In this document: positions 1 through 13,000 of the stretch, one piece after another
How the letters are laid out: each line of letters begins with the position of its first letter
Position numbering within the stretch: position 1 is the stretch's first letter
Assembly (NCBI GenBank): GCA_024036415.1
Contig: JAMWET010002911.1
Coordinates: forward strand, 124,001-188,000
Length of the DNA: 64,000 bases
Direction: 5' to 3'
From: Prochilodus magdalenae
Taxonomy: Eukaryota > Chordata > Actinopteri > Characiformes > Prochilodontidae
Translations under genes and position numbers: made by a program
Notes under the pieces: generated by a model
Seen by the model: the letters and a program-made list of their open reading frames with translations, nothing else
Told to the model about the DNA's origin: nothing
Databases searched by the model: none

Positions 1-335
1 GGTGGACTATTCTCAGTCCAGCAGCGACACTGTGGTGTGTAAAAACTCCAGTAGCACTGCATTCTCTGATTGACTCAAACCAGCACAACAAACGCTAACA
101 CACCACTACTATATCAGTGTCACTGCAGTGCTGAGAATGATCCACGAAGAACAAAATACTTGCTCTGTGGTGGTCCTGTGGGGTCCTGACCATTAAAAAA
201 AAGATGATGAGAGGTTAACAAAGTATGGAGAGAAACAGATGGACCACAGTGCACCTAGGCAGTAAGTAGAGCTGATAAAATGGAGAAAGAATGTAGCCGC
301 GAGATGGTCATAATGTTATGCCTGATCAGTGTATG
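1..335 (+). repeat. hAT-like/MITE-type interspersed repeat, copy A
   Basis: Shares blocks such as CTGCAGTGCTGAGAATGATC, AACACACCA and GAGAAACAGATG with copies at 6795-7135 and 45570-46130. The left end is cut by the window edge. No coding capacity seen. Similar sequences are very common in catfish and characin genomes in my experience; the class is uncertain. Confidence 0.75.
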
Positions 336-754
336 CTTTAATAATGATCAGACAGCATTTTACGCTAATTAATGCAGAAATTCAAATAAGTACTTTTTCT
401 TGCAACTGTATATGCACTTTTACGCTAAAAAGTATTTTCAAAACTTCATGATAATGTACCACAAATAATTAGGTGATAAAAAATTCAATTAGGCATCACA
501 TATAATTCCTGCAAAATCTATACACATGTAAAAGAATTAAACAGTGCCTCTGCTTCTTGCAATTATAGTTTCCTCTATAAGGTTCATTCTGTGTTCATAC
601 ATATTTTTCAAATGTAATTGCATTTTAATTTTCATTAATGTCCAACCCATCCGTCATCCCATCAAATGGGCCAACAATACATTTGCCAAAAAAAGGCTTC
701 ATCTGAAACATGGCAGCCGAAGAGTATAGCTTATAGTAGTAGTAAGAGCATTAG
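336..754. other. AT-rich spacer
   Basis: Low-complexity AT-rich sequence between two repeats. I see no gene or recognisable repeat. Confidence 0.6.
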
Positions 755-1030
755 AGATGGGTCGTGGCTGGGTCTTCCAGCATGACAATGACCTGAAACA
801 CACAGCCAGGGCAACTAAGAAGTGGCTCCATTAGAAGAATTTCAAGACTAGCCAGTCTCCAGACATGAACCCAATAGAAAGTCTTTGGATGGAGCTGAAA
901 CTCAATGTTACCCAGTGACAGCGCCGAAACCGGAAAGATCTGGAGAAGATCTGTATGGGCGAGTGTGCCACAATCCCTGCTGCAGTGTGTGCAAACTTGG
1001 TCAAGACAAGATTTTTATACATTACCTGAT
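755..1030 (+). mobile_element. Tc1/mariner transposase relic (C-terminal part)
   Basis: In one frame the DNA reads [20 protein letters not shown] and then SPDMNPIESLW, the DD34E catalytic Asp (784-786) and Glu (877-879) contexts of Tc1 transposases. In-frame stops at 832-834 and 916-918 break it, so it is dead. The N-terminal half and inverted termini are not recognisable. Confidence 0.88.
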
Positions 1031-3349
1031 AATAAAGTATTTTAACTGAACATGTGGCAAAGTGTTCTGCTTTATTAATCTGGGAATTGTTGATAAACTC
1101 AAGATCAAAGTTGGCTTCCTCTATATTGGTCTCATTTTTTAATTTTTAGTCCCAATATTAACAGAGCAGCAGTCGCGTTCTGTCACTACCCTTACAAAGT
1201 TTTTTACAATGATTTATACAATAAAATTGAAAGTTTTTTGAAAAGTCTGCAGGTGCTGTGTCATATAGGGTCAAGGAAAGTTTTTGTAGGTTCTAGCCCC
1301 TTTTCACTAACTGGCAGATGACCACAAGAACCTATAACTGACCTTAAAAGCTAAGGAATATGTCGGTTTACTGCTTGGGTGAGAGAGAAACTAATTTTTT
1401 AAAACAGTCAATGTTGGATAACAATGAGGGCACCTAAAAACAAAGACTGTATGCATTGAGTACCAAAGCCAAAGTGGATCGGGAGAGTCAGAGAATTCCT
1501 GTGGGCTGGTAATGTTTTAGGCCAAGTGTATAGCTGTGGTAATTTAAGGTTATACAGCTTTGGTTTGCTGATTGTAAGTATACATTAGAATCTTATTTTT
1601 ATTTCTTATTCCACCCTAAATTACCTAGCACTTGGATTCAGACACATGTGGACGCTATAGCATGGAGTGGAACAGAAATACACAGCCAACATCTTTTTGA
1701 TAAAGAGACGATCAAATTCAGCACTCTGATGTGGTACTAGCTAATAACTGGCAAGAACTTCTGTTATCAAGTCTGTTACCGTTTATAAAAAACAAGCTAT
1801 TTAAAGGTTAGTTAATGAGGAAAACAGGATATCTGAGTAGGTGGGTAGTGCAATAAACATTAAACAAACATAAACATTTAAGTTGCTTAGCTAGCATCGT
1901 TTATAGTCCAGATTGCTTTGCTTTCATCTGTGCATTTGTGTGTGCAGTAGGAGAAATACAGAGTTTGTGTTGGTGGGCTGTTCTAAAATAGTCCCACTCC
2001 AGTCCTTTTGGGTACTACAGTTTGAAGGAATACTTTAAACTTGAAATATATAAAATCACTAAAAGTATCTGATCTGATATGGAATGTAGGTTTAGGTTTG
2101 ATTAGAGCTTTAATGGAATAGCAACTGGAAACATCAGGACTCTCAAACTTTTCCGTCCTTACTTTATTAGCTTTATATGGGCCTTATTGGTTTAGAGTGG
2201 TTTGATGCTAAGAAACTAGCAAGGCTACAAAGCTGGTAACACAAAGTGTGCATTCACAAATGTTCTATCATGAATTTCATCATATGGTCAAGCTGCATGG
2301 AGTTCCTAAGAAAATGGCCGATTATGTGTTTTGTTATGGTCATGTGTGTTGTTATGTATCAGTATACAAAAAGCTAATGAAACAGTAGAAAAACGTCTGC
2401 ATGTAAACATGTACTACAGGCATAAAATAATTCTTCAGATTTCATAAATTAATTCATATTTTTCATTTTATTTTCATAGTCTAAAATGTAAATAACATAA
2501 CAGGATTTGATAATAAATCCTATGGGCACAAAAATGTTCCACTGTAAGTGATTATTTACAAGGACAAAAATGAACAAAAGATATTTATGCACTATGCAGA
2601 AGTTTTAGGCACCTAAGAAAATTACAATAAAAGACTGTTTGTGTGGGCAACATATCTTATTATCTTATTATTAATTAAAAGCTGCAAAAACACCAATATT
2701 GAAAAAAATGCAAATAACAACAATACAAATAGTGTTGTAATTTTTTTTATATAAATGTGTTCCTTTCGAGCTGTATATTAAATAGAGCTATTATGCCATA
2801 CCCGCTTTGACTAATCAATTCTTCAACCGTCAAAATTTAAGAGTTGTGGATTTAAAGAAATGCATGCAATGTCTGGGTGCATTCAGCAGAAATCTGGAAC
2901 CAAACGTAATTTCTTATACTAGCTCACAACATATTAGCCTACTTAAATTTGCTTTTATTCAAATTATATGTGGCTTGTGCTTAGGTGCTTAAGACTTTTG
3001 CGCAGTAATGTGTGTATGTATGTATGTATGTGTATTTATATGTTTCCTGATTAAATTGGACAATGTAACATGTATCATTCACATATGGGTCAGATAGATT
3101 CATCAATTTAGTACTAAACCAATTATCAACAAAATTTTGTGATGATTATTTTAGGGCACACAGGAAACAATTGACCTTATTGTAGAAATAGGCACTGTTA
3201 AACATTAACAGGTAATATCCGAAACAAAGCAAGTGCACCCTCCATAACATAACTCCAGGCCATGCATGTACAGCACATGACTAAGTAAACAACATTTTGA
3301 TTGTTCATCCTTTTCAGTCCTCACTTTTTTGCATTACTCTGAGAGGATC
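1031..3349. other. Intergenic, downstream of klhl14
   Basis: AT-rich DNA with a small (TATG)n tract near 3010-3035. Short open frames such as 2807-2992 and 3522-3710 show no family resemblance. Nothing else supported. Confidence 0.6.
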
Positions 3350-3908
3350 TTTATTTTGACTCCTTGCTTCTCTTTCCTCTGTATAAATGATATGGTACCA
3401 TATATAGTGTGGCTATGACATTTAACTAGCAGGAGTGTGGTAAACATAATTCTATTCTACAGTGTACACTGAATGATTATTTGTAATTAAAAACAATCCT
3501 TTTGTTGATTCTTTCCAGGACATGAACACATTTCGATCAAACATTGCATCACCTCTGAATAATGTTTTGCACAAAATACAAAGTACAAATGGAAGCTATA
3601 TCAGTTCAGTTGAAGAGTATGCGTGCTATATCAAGTTAAGCCAAAACTTTTACATTAAAAAACAGATCAAAGGTTCAGTCTCAACACAGAAGAACAACGA
3701 ATACAATTAAAATAACGCATTTTTTTACTTTAAATTATTAAATAAAGAAAGTGCTCTTGTCAGACCTGTAAAAAAATAATTTGCACATCTCCTATCCAAC
3801 CAAGGGCATTTCTTCTAGACAGTCTCTCTTATGTTGTATTTAGAGATGGACCTTCTATCCATCCTAAGGGCTTGCTTGATATCTGAATGTGCTTTCAGCT
3901 ACACTCTG
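3350..3908 (-). other. klhl14: Candidate klhl14 3' UTR
   Basis: The AT-rich sequence after the stop contains an AATAAA hexamer on the minus strand at 3355-3350, about 555 nt downstream. This is the nearest canonical signal I found. Actual cleavage could be further left (another minus-strand hexamer lies near 2470). Confidence 0.35.
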
Positions 3909-4049
3909 TCATTTGTTAAATGGCAGGCAAGCTGGAAGTATGACGGTGGCACATGCCGGTCCAGCTAAAGGCTCTGCCACTTCCCCTTCCAACTCGGTCC
4001 ATGTACCTTTTTCTGGACTATAGCAAATGGTGGATGATTTGTATGCCCC
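3909..4049 (-). CDS. klhl14: klhl14 coding exon 8, with stop
   Basis: 141 nt from acceptor GCAG (4050-4051) to TGA at 3911-3909. It encodes the last blade strand and the C-terminal tail ending LPFNK; mammalian KLHL14 ends similarly (VPYNK, from memory). Confidence 0.92.
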   Translation of the reverse strand, partial: GAYKSSTICYSPEKGTWTELEGEVAEPLAGPACATVILPACLPFNK

Positions 4050-7000
4050 CTGCAACAGAGAACAGCTCAGATAAGTTCTTTCACAGTTATTTTTGTTAGC
4101 AAGTTACCAAGGCAGACCTGAACTGACAAGCCAGTTTAGGTGGCATCTATGTTGTAGTGACACAGGTATGATATTGGCATGGTAGTTTGTGTGTTGCTGG
4201 GAGTGTTTTACACACATTTTACACACCTTTGTCACTGTTGGCAGATGATTACAAACCCAAAATATACAGCAGTTGTCCTGTGCTTAGCAATAGATCACTG
4301 CTAAAGGACTAGAGGATGACTACCATGCATTATATATGGAAAGAGATGAGCAGAATAGATGTGCCTAGTAAAGCTTATAGTAATCATGCCTCCAATACCA
4401 CAGTGTACTTCCAGAAACATGGTTTTTAGTATTGAGCCTAGTTCAGGACATTACACAATGCATTGCTCTTAGAAATCATATATATTTACCATGCTCCAAC
4501 TATAGCCTCCGACGAGGTAAATGCTGTCGTCCAAAACAGCGCAGCCAGGGCCACTGCGCCCCTCTAAAATGGGTGTCTGCAAGATGTTCCACTGATCTGC
4601 TTTAGGGTCATAGCATTCCACCAACATTACATCCAGATGAGAGAATCCTGTAGATAGGGGAGATAATCATATGTAAACTCATCATCATAAATAAAAACAG
4701 CACCCAAAAGGAATCAATCAACAGGAAGGAACCTTGGAGGGTAGGTTTGACCCCAAGAGACACATGAATGATTTTAGTTTCATTGCTGTACCTGACTGAC
4801 TATTTAAGGTGGCAGAATGATCTTAAGGACATATTGCGTGCCGTACTGGTCATGCGGATAGTACCATAGCATACTGTTCGTGACAGGGTATAGAAGAAGG
4901 CACGCACTAGTAACATGACCAGGGAGGCTTACACGAACCACAGAGAGCCTATGAATTGTCCATCATGTGACCCAAGCAGTAAGTGACACAACAGCCCTGA
5001 TTGTGAAAATTCAGCAAGCAGTGGTGTCCTCCATTAGTCATCCTGTTAGTGCCGTCATCACTGGCGGACAGCTGTAGTGCGCAGGACTACATGCACACAG
5101 AATGTTATGATGACTAAGATTGTCAAAAGACATCGCCAAAGACTGTAATGGTGTTGTGCCTGATCGTCATGGGGTTACTTAGAATTGCAGAGGGTCATCT
5201 TCAGTGACAAAACCTGTTTTTGTCTTGGTGTAGACAACCAAAAAAAATCCATGGGTGGTCAGTGCCAGTAAAAACAGGTTTGTTGTTATACATCACATGT
5301 CCAGAACATCAGGTGTAACACCGCCCCCACCCCTACCACAAAATCTGCAGGAACTGCAGGAGAATATTCAAGATGCATAGAATGGATTATCACAGGACAT
5401 CAATAGGAATCTTTGCAGCTCCGTGTGGAGTAATCTGGCATGTTGCGTTAGCAACATATACCATACTGAGAGACACTACTTTTGTATGCATAGTGCAATA
5501 AATATTACCCCTATTGCCCCTACAACGTCAACTCCTTTGTGCAAAATTAATTAAACAAAGAATGATTCTTTTTAACTGTTTTAACCAGATCTTGTTGTTG
5601 TTGGTTATGTCTTGTTGTTTATTATGTATTCTTCTATACAGGATAGTAGCATGTAAATAGAGCAGTTAGAGCACGAAACCATTTAAATAACTGCATTTAA
5701 AGCTTAGTAGTTTTTGGAGAAAGCAAACATGGTTTGATGTAAGATATAAATCTGTAATTGAATCTGAATCCTGGAACAGGTCCAAACTTATAAAAATGGG
5801 CTGAAAAAAAAACATGCCTGACAAATTCAAAAGTTCTTTAAGATTTTTTTTTTTAAATGTGGCAACACATTTGTCAGATATTCCAGATCACTTTCGTTAA
5901 AGTAAATCTAGACAACCATGTATTCCAGCACTGGTAGGTTGTTTTGATTATAGTAATGAATCCTCAACTTTGTCACGTGAAGATGTTTTGATATATCACA
6001 AGTATATTTTTATTAATTAATTAAAAACCCTATGGAAATCTAAGTAAGTCAGTTGTCTCTATAATGCTATCATTTAACAACAAATGACTTTGCTTACATC
6101 CCAGTGGGTCACGTGCAGAATTTTTGAAAGTCATGGAATATACAGTATAAAGGCTGCAAGCTCATCTTTGTGATGTGTACCACTAGGGGGCAGTCATGTT
6201 AAACACTATGCAGAACTTATTTATCTACAGATGTAAATAAATAGTTCATCAGAATTGGCACTATAGTACCCCTTTTTTTCAGGTCTCTTATAGTGCACCA
6301 CATCTGTAATGAGCTTTAGTAGACTTTTGGCATGACTCTAACACATCTATTTTTTATCTAACTGAATAAGAGGTGTTCAAAATCAAATTGCGTTCAAAAT
6401 TATTTATTTAAATGATTAGCTGTTATTAGTCTTGCAAGAGAAAGCTATTAAATTTGAACAAACTAAGCAAATGAACAAACTAAAGATATTGTTTCGACCC
6501 CCCTCTGGTTTCAGCAACTGTGACGTGCCACTTGAAAAACACTGTGGCACACCAATGCAGTAGCATAATCAGAATTAAGAAAGTAATGCAGGTTTCAACA
6601 AATCTGCCTACAATTGTTTTCCTTAAATGATGGGAAATCAGATGTTCACTGAAAACTGGATTTAAAAGACAACAATGCATTGAATTAGTGCGTATGAGAT
6701 AATTAAATGGCTATGCAATATGCCAACCTGATAATATCACTTAAAATACTTGGGGGGATAGAGAAAGCCAAAATGTGTACATGTATGAATTTACATCTCC
6801 AAGGTGGACCAGCAAGGCAAGCGTGTTTAATAGAGTAGACAGTCAGTGGACACAGTGTTTAATAACTCCAACAGCACTTCTGTGTCTGAACCGCATATAA
6901 CAGCCTAACACACACTAACACACCACCACAATGTGAGTGTGTCTGCAGTGCTGAGAATGATCCATCACTGACTACTGAGAACAGGGTAAAAGGAACTAAA

Positions 7001-10000
7001 AACAACTGCAACTGTAGAATTACAAATTCTGAGCAGATAAATAGACAATGAGTGTAAATACGACGAGGTGTACCTAATGAAGTGGCTGGTGGGTGCACAA
7101 TCAAAAGTTAACAGATATTTGATCATCCAGTGTTTGCTTTCAAAATCAAGGGAATTAACAGGCCCCTCCCCTTTGCTTCAGTACCAGACTCTACTTTTCT
7201 AAAAAGGCTTTCCATTAGAAGTTGAAACATTAATGTGAGGCCTTTAGTGCATTCTGCTACAAGAGCATTAATAAGGCTGAATGATCATTTTGGATCATAA
7301 ATGTCCCCAAACAATTCTCCCAGAAATACCAAAGGGCACATTAGAATTGTGTTCTTAGGTTTTTCTGTACCCATGGTTCAGCATGGACCAGCTGCTCCAG
7401 AGCATCCCATTCTATTGGCAATAATTTTCAATATGTGTGCAAAATGTAACACCTTTGTCAGTAATGGAAGCATCTTGAAGTAGTTGAATTCAAAAGTGAG
7501 AAAGAATGTCTGGATAGTTTTGGATACCTTTGAACCCGTAGTATGTAATGATATTAGATCTATAAATGTTGCTTTGTGGTATATGAACTGCATGAAACTC
7601 TGAAACTGATATTGAATAAATACAGTATGCTTCATATGAGCTTCAGGCTTATACCTTTTAAGTGATTTCCACCAATAGCATAGAGACGATCATTCATTCC
7701 AGCAAGGGCGTGTATGGCACGTTTAGTGTTCATGTCCTGCTTTCTGGCCCACACATCCATCACTGGGTCATAACAGTAGAGCCAGGACACATACTCCCCA
7801 TTGTGGACGCCACCTATTGTAGGACACATACAAAATAGTTTCTGTAATTACAGAATGATCTTTGTTATAAAAAATGTCCACTCACTTCAACATGTGTTTA
7901 TTTTGTAAACCTTGTGTTTTATGAGCCTGTTTTCTAATCATTTCATTTTATTTTTAAATGTACAATTAGGAATTCTGATTCATCCTACCTGAGATGTAGA
8001 TTTTGCCATTATGGACAGCCCCAGCATGTGCTGCAAGTGGCTGGGGAAGGGATGAAACATAGTTCCACTCATTAGTCTCCAGATTGTAGGCCTCCATGCT
8101 GGAGAGGTATCCTGTCTCGTTCCTCCCCCCAATTACATAGAGGTATTTATCGAGGCAACAGGCAAAGAAACTTGCCCTTCTAAAAAAGATAATCAAACAT
8201 ACTACAGCTTAATAGCAGTCTTTGTGTATTTTTCATTTGTATATCAACAAATCATACACATGGAATCATACCTCTCCTGCATTGGAGGAAGCTGTATCCA
8301 GCTGTTGAATCTTGGGTCGTATCGGCTGACAAAATTAGTGCTGTGTTTGCCTGCATAGAATTAATCAGAACAATTTACATATATTGATATCACTTTTTAA
8401 CAACGTATTTAATTATATCCATTGATTAATGCATTGTTTGATTGATAATTAATTGATTTATTTATTTAATTTACCATTTGGATTCCACTGGTCCTCTCCA
8501 CCTAGCAGCAGAAGAAAGTTCTCGACCTCTACTACACAGTGATGGGCACTGTTATAAGGCATTACTGCAAAACAAAATTAATATAAGCTGTTATTTTACT
8601 TTACTTTAAGCTGTTTAGCTCATATAAAATCAGCCTAGCCAGTTGAGAACCGATTGTTTTGACAACTGCAATGCATTGTAGCACATTTATTTGCATATGA
8701 TAAAACAAATTGTGGTGCAAATGGTAAAACTTCATTATGACTTTTTTTTAGTCTGGGATTAGACATAATCTATGTCTTGCAAACTGGCCCTCAATAAGAG
8801 GTCATGACAATACTGCCCACTGTCTTAAAGGATACACAATAGTCTAGTGCCAGACAATTAATTAATTAATTAAATTGAATAATTCTGTAGGATTAAGGAG
8901 GATAAATATAATAATCAATCTTGTCAGATTACTGTAAATGAGTTTGTAATATATTTCAAAACGATTCTCGCTAGCAATATGTAAAAACATTTTTGCATTT
9001 ATTGCAATATTGTTTTATTCATATCCAGATAACTGTGCACTTGTATTAATTATGTTAGCAACAATTTAAAGCTTTTCTATACTTTGTGTGTTATAGGCAT
9101 ACCTCTAAAAACAAGGCCAAGATATTTACATTTGTAAACAAGCATGTGCATTCCATGAACAGCAGAGTCTAAAAATTATCCTTAATTTCTTAAACATTAT
9201 TTTTAAAAAATGCAAAATTGGAAATTCAATATTTTGTTCCAACAACAGCCATGTACAATTATTTGACTAATTGCTTGCACACCAAGAAATTTTTCCTCTA
9301 CATTTGTCCCATCCGTGCACTGAAACATACACAGTGGGTGCCCAACAGCTGAGTGCCCAAGGGTCTGTCAACAGTCTATCTTATTCTCTTTGTCTGCACT
9401 GAGATGCTGCCCATCCTGTGCAGTCTGATGCTTTTGCTACATCTGCTTTGACTGGCTGCCACTGCTTGCCCTTAACCACTACAGCGCTCCTGCCTGCCCT
9501 GCACTGTGGAAGCTTGGCCTGCGTCCTACTGACCCATCCGATGACCCAACTACTTAATTACAGACTAATCAGAGATTTATTCCTCTACCATACAAAACAC
9601 TGGCCGCTTCTTTCCTTTGCTTGTCTTGTTATTTAGTGTTCACCCATGAAGAATGGTTCCTCTCAAGGTTTCTTCCTTTTGAACTGAGGCTTTTTTTCAC
9701 CCTTGGCTTGCTCATTGGGGGCTTGGATACCAGATTCGTAGCTGCTTTGTGTTGTAAAAAGGGCTATAAAAATACATTTTGATATGACTTGATATGACTT
9801 GATATGGGCAGCCAAATGATTTTAAAAGCTAACAGCATTTTGTTTTTTGTTGCTATTATTAGAGCACAGCACACCATGATTGTATTTTATCTGTACTATT
9901 TAGTTCAGGCTCACGAACATTTTGTGTCATGAAAATCCAATGTTTGACAATATCTTCAAGGTCTTTTACCACTGCACAGCCCAATAGGTGGGCTAAAGAT

Positions 10001-13000
10001 TGACTTGTTTTCTATTTCCAGATCATCAGTGCTATCAATCACTTTAAGTTCCCGATCTTCAGATTGTGAAAAATTGTCAAAAGGGGTCAGAAATCTGGTT
10101 AACTGTTTAAGGTGGAACAGAAGCTACACAAAAAGTTCACTCTCCCTCCAACAGACCCACTAATAAACCATAAAAACTGGGCTACATTTGTCATCAGGTC
10201 TTGTATAAAATAGTAAGCATCACCAACAGTTATCGTGCTCTGTGTCCTGCATTATATATCATGAGAACAGCTACATGCTCTTTGGCCACCATGTTTCACA
10301 TTAAGCCTTTTCCTCTGAATGTGCTGTTGTCGCTGCCCTAACAGGATGGAAGTTTATGAAATTAAAAACATAAGGCCTAATACATTTTCAAAACAATGTT
10401 TTGCTGCAGAATGGGCAGAGTTGGCAAAAAATATATAATTGCTATGAGGGGAGGTGCTGTTACCTCTTTAAATTGAAATTGTCCTCCTTTGTAGCTTGGT
10501 GCATGTTATTCACTGAATAATGCGATTAAAAAGTGCATATGATAGACATAATAATAAAATGCTAGTTATGTTACATCATGGCTATCAGCCAAATGTAAAT
10601 GATCAACAGCATGGCCAAGAAAAGATCAGAAGCCTTTATATTGGTTCTTTTTAGCAGATCATAACCAAGTATAACCAAGCATCACCAGGTGCAAAGTTAA
10701 TGCAGGAGAAAACTGTGACAAAACCTTTCTACAGCACAGCTCCTGAGACACAAATACAAAGGGCCACCTATTGCAGGAGCCAGGGAGGGAGAGGGACATA
10801 TGTGGGGACACACCATTAGAAACTAGAAACTGGACAGGGTGCTGGACATAGACTGAATTGGGGATGAGACATCAGACAAGATGGCAGACAGGACAACAGA
10901 CTCTTTCACTGGACTGGAACTGAAAATTATACTGGGTGAGAGATGGGACAAGGGACTGCATGTCAACAGGGACTAATTCAGTGACAGGGACAGTACATTC
11001 ACAGGTACAGGGACAGACACTTAAATAATAACAGGTACAGAAACAGAAACGAAGACAAAACTGGCCGGGCAGGCAATTGGAAGGGCAGCTGGGCAGGAAA
11101 GCGGAGAGGCAGTCGGTCAGAGAACTGGAAGTGTGTTCGTTCAGGGAACTGGAGGGGCTACTGGGCAGGAAACTGCAGGGGTGGCTGAGCAGAGAAGCAA
11201 GAGTCTGTATGAGCAGCTGCCACATTCTGGGCAGCTGAGCTTGCAGCAGCCATGTCCCAGTGTGCTGAGGTTGCAACAGCCAGGTCTCGGCCTATTGCAG
11301 GACCAGAAGAGGCAGCTGACAGGTCCGAAGTTTCCAATTCCTTGGTGGTGGCTGGAGCGGCTAGAGGTTCCAGAGGCTTGCTGGTAGCCAGTGGGTCTTG
11401 AGGGTCAACAGCTGGGCCCACAACCACCATGGTTCCACAGCCTTTACCCTACCCAGTGTTTGCGCTTACGTGAGCATTTGATCACTCTGTGGCCGCATCG
11501 TCTCTATCCACCTCGGATATCCACAATGACATCCTCCAAGTGAAGGAGGCCCCACATGTATGCTGTGATGTCCACCAGCTTCACCTCCAACTCCTATAAG
11601 AGGGCCTCTTGCGCTCAATTCACCACTGGAACTTGGGGCAGGAGAGGTTTGAGCAGTCCTTATGGTGAGTCTCCCCACCCCTGCGACAATGGACTCTCTC
11701 ACAATGGACCAGAACAAGGTGGTTTGGGCGGTTTTTATACACGCATGCTATAGCCATTGTAAACAGTCTTGAGTTCTGTCAGGTTTGGAAAGTCAGGTTT
11801 GAGCATAAGTGCAAGCGAACTTTTACTACATATACACACACTAGAGAGAATACAGGACTCAATGGGGAAAACTAAACATAGGGTAATGCTGGGAAAACCG
11901 TGACAATGTTTAAATATCTGGTAACTTAAGTTTTAGTTAAATTATTATTAAGTTTTAGCAGAAATGCACACTTCTAACTAATAACTAATACTAAATGTAT
12001 TTATGTTTTGTAGTATTACATTGTAAATGTAAACAGTTTACTGCAAACAAAAATAATAAACATAAACATATTGCATATATAAAAATTAAACAGGTTATAT
12101 ATTCAATGCAATTTCTATGGTAAGATTAGGTTTGGGTACATTTTACATGCTTTTTATTCTAACCCATACGATAACATTTAATCAGAACTATGCAGAGGGT
12201 CTCTGGGGGTTCACTCACAATTAGTATATTAAGAACTAGTAAATCATTTTAAAGATTTTCAGCAGTTTTGTCCTGCTGTCCCTTACTTGTTAGACTGTGC
12301 AGCTTTTGTGCTCTTTCTTTATCCCCCCAACTTTGTCTCTGCTGCTAAAGTGACCCCACACTGGAATAGAGAGAAATGGTTTTGGGGTTGCAGTCATAAT
12401 GAACACGATCATGTTCACTCAATAAATCTTTGGCCCATGCCTCTGCTGCGTAAATCAGTCGTACGTTAAGAGCCACCTGTCTGTCTCTATCATTCATTTC
12501 CACTGTCACCCCACTGCTGCCTGATGGATCGCAGTTGCTGTAAAATTAGACAGCATTGAATCTCACTCCTTTCCCATTGGCTACTTGCATGAAATCAAAT
12601 GTCAGTCTGCAACTGGAACATCAAAGCACTGCTACAGTGGCAGGAGAGAACAACTTTATCTCATCTATCTATCTATTGTCATGATATAGCTAAACAAAGG
12701 GCGATATCACACAGTGTTCCCCAGAGGGTTTTGCCCCAGTCATTGGGAGTTTGAATCCTGAACCACAAGAGGTTGATAATTATGAACTTATTATTTTTTA
12801 ATTACTGCTAATTCTTAGTATTGCCCAACTGGTAACTATTTTCTTAAATTACTACCACATAAAATAAGCTAAGCTATGCTTTCACAATTAAATACCACCC
12901 ATAGCAAACAAACAAAACACAGATATAACCAAACATACATTCTTGTGGATAATATATGTGAATAAAAAAGGTACTCTATTGCCATAATGTCTAAATGCTC

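Noticed and set aside
10872..11753. Several overlapping ORFs of 65-134 codons
   Set aside because: Located in the LTR-like repetitive element; repeated LQFPAQ-type motifs reflect tandem repetition.
12690..12790. SINE suggested by a box-B-like TTTGAATCC
   Set aside because: No box A, body or tail recognised; too weak to list.
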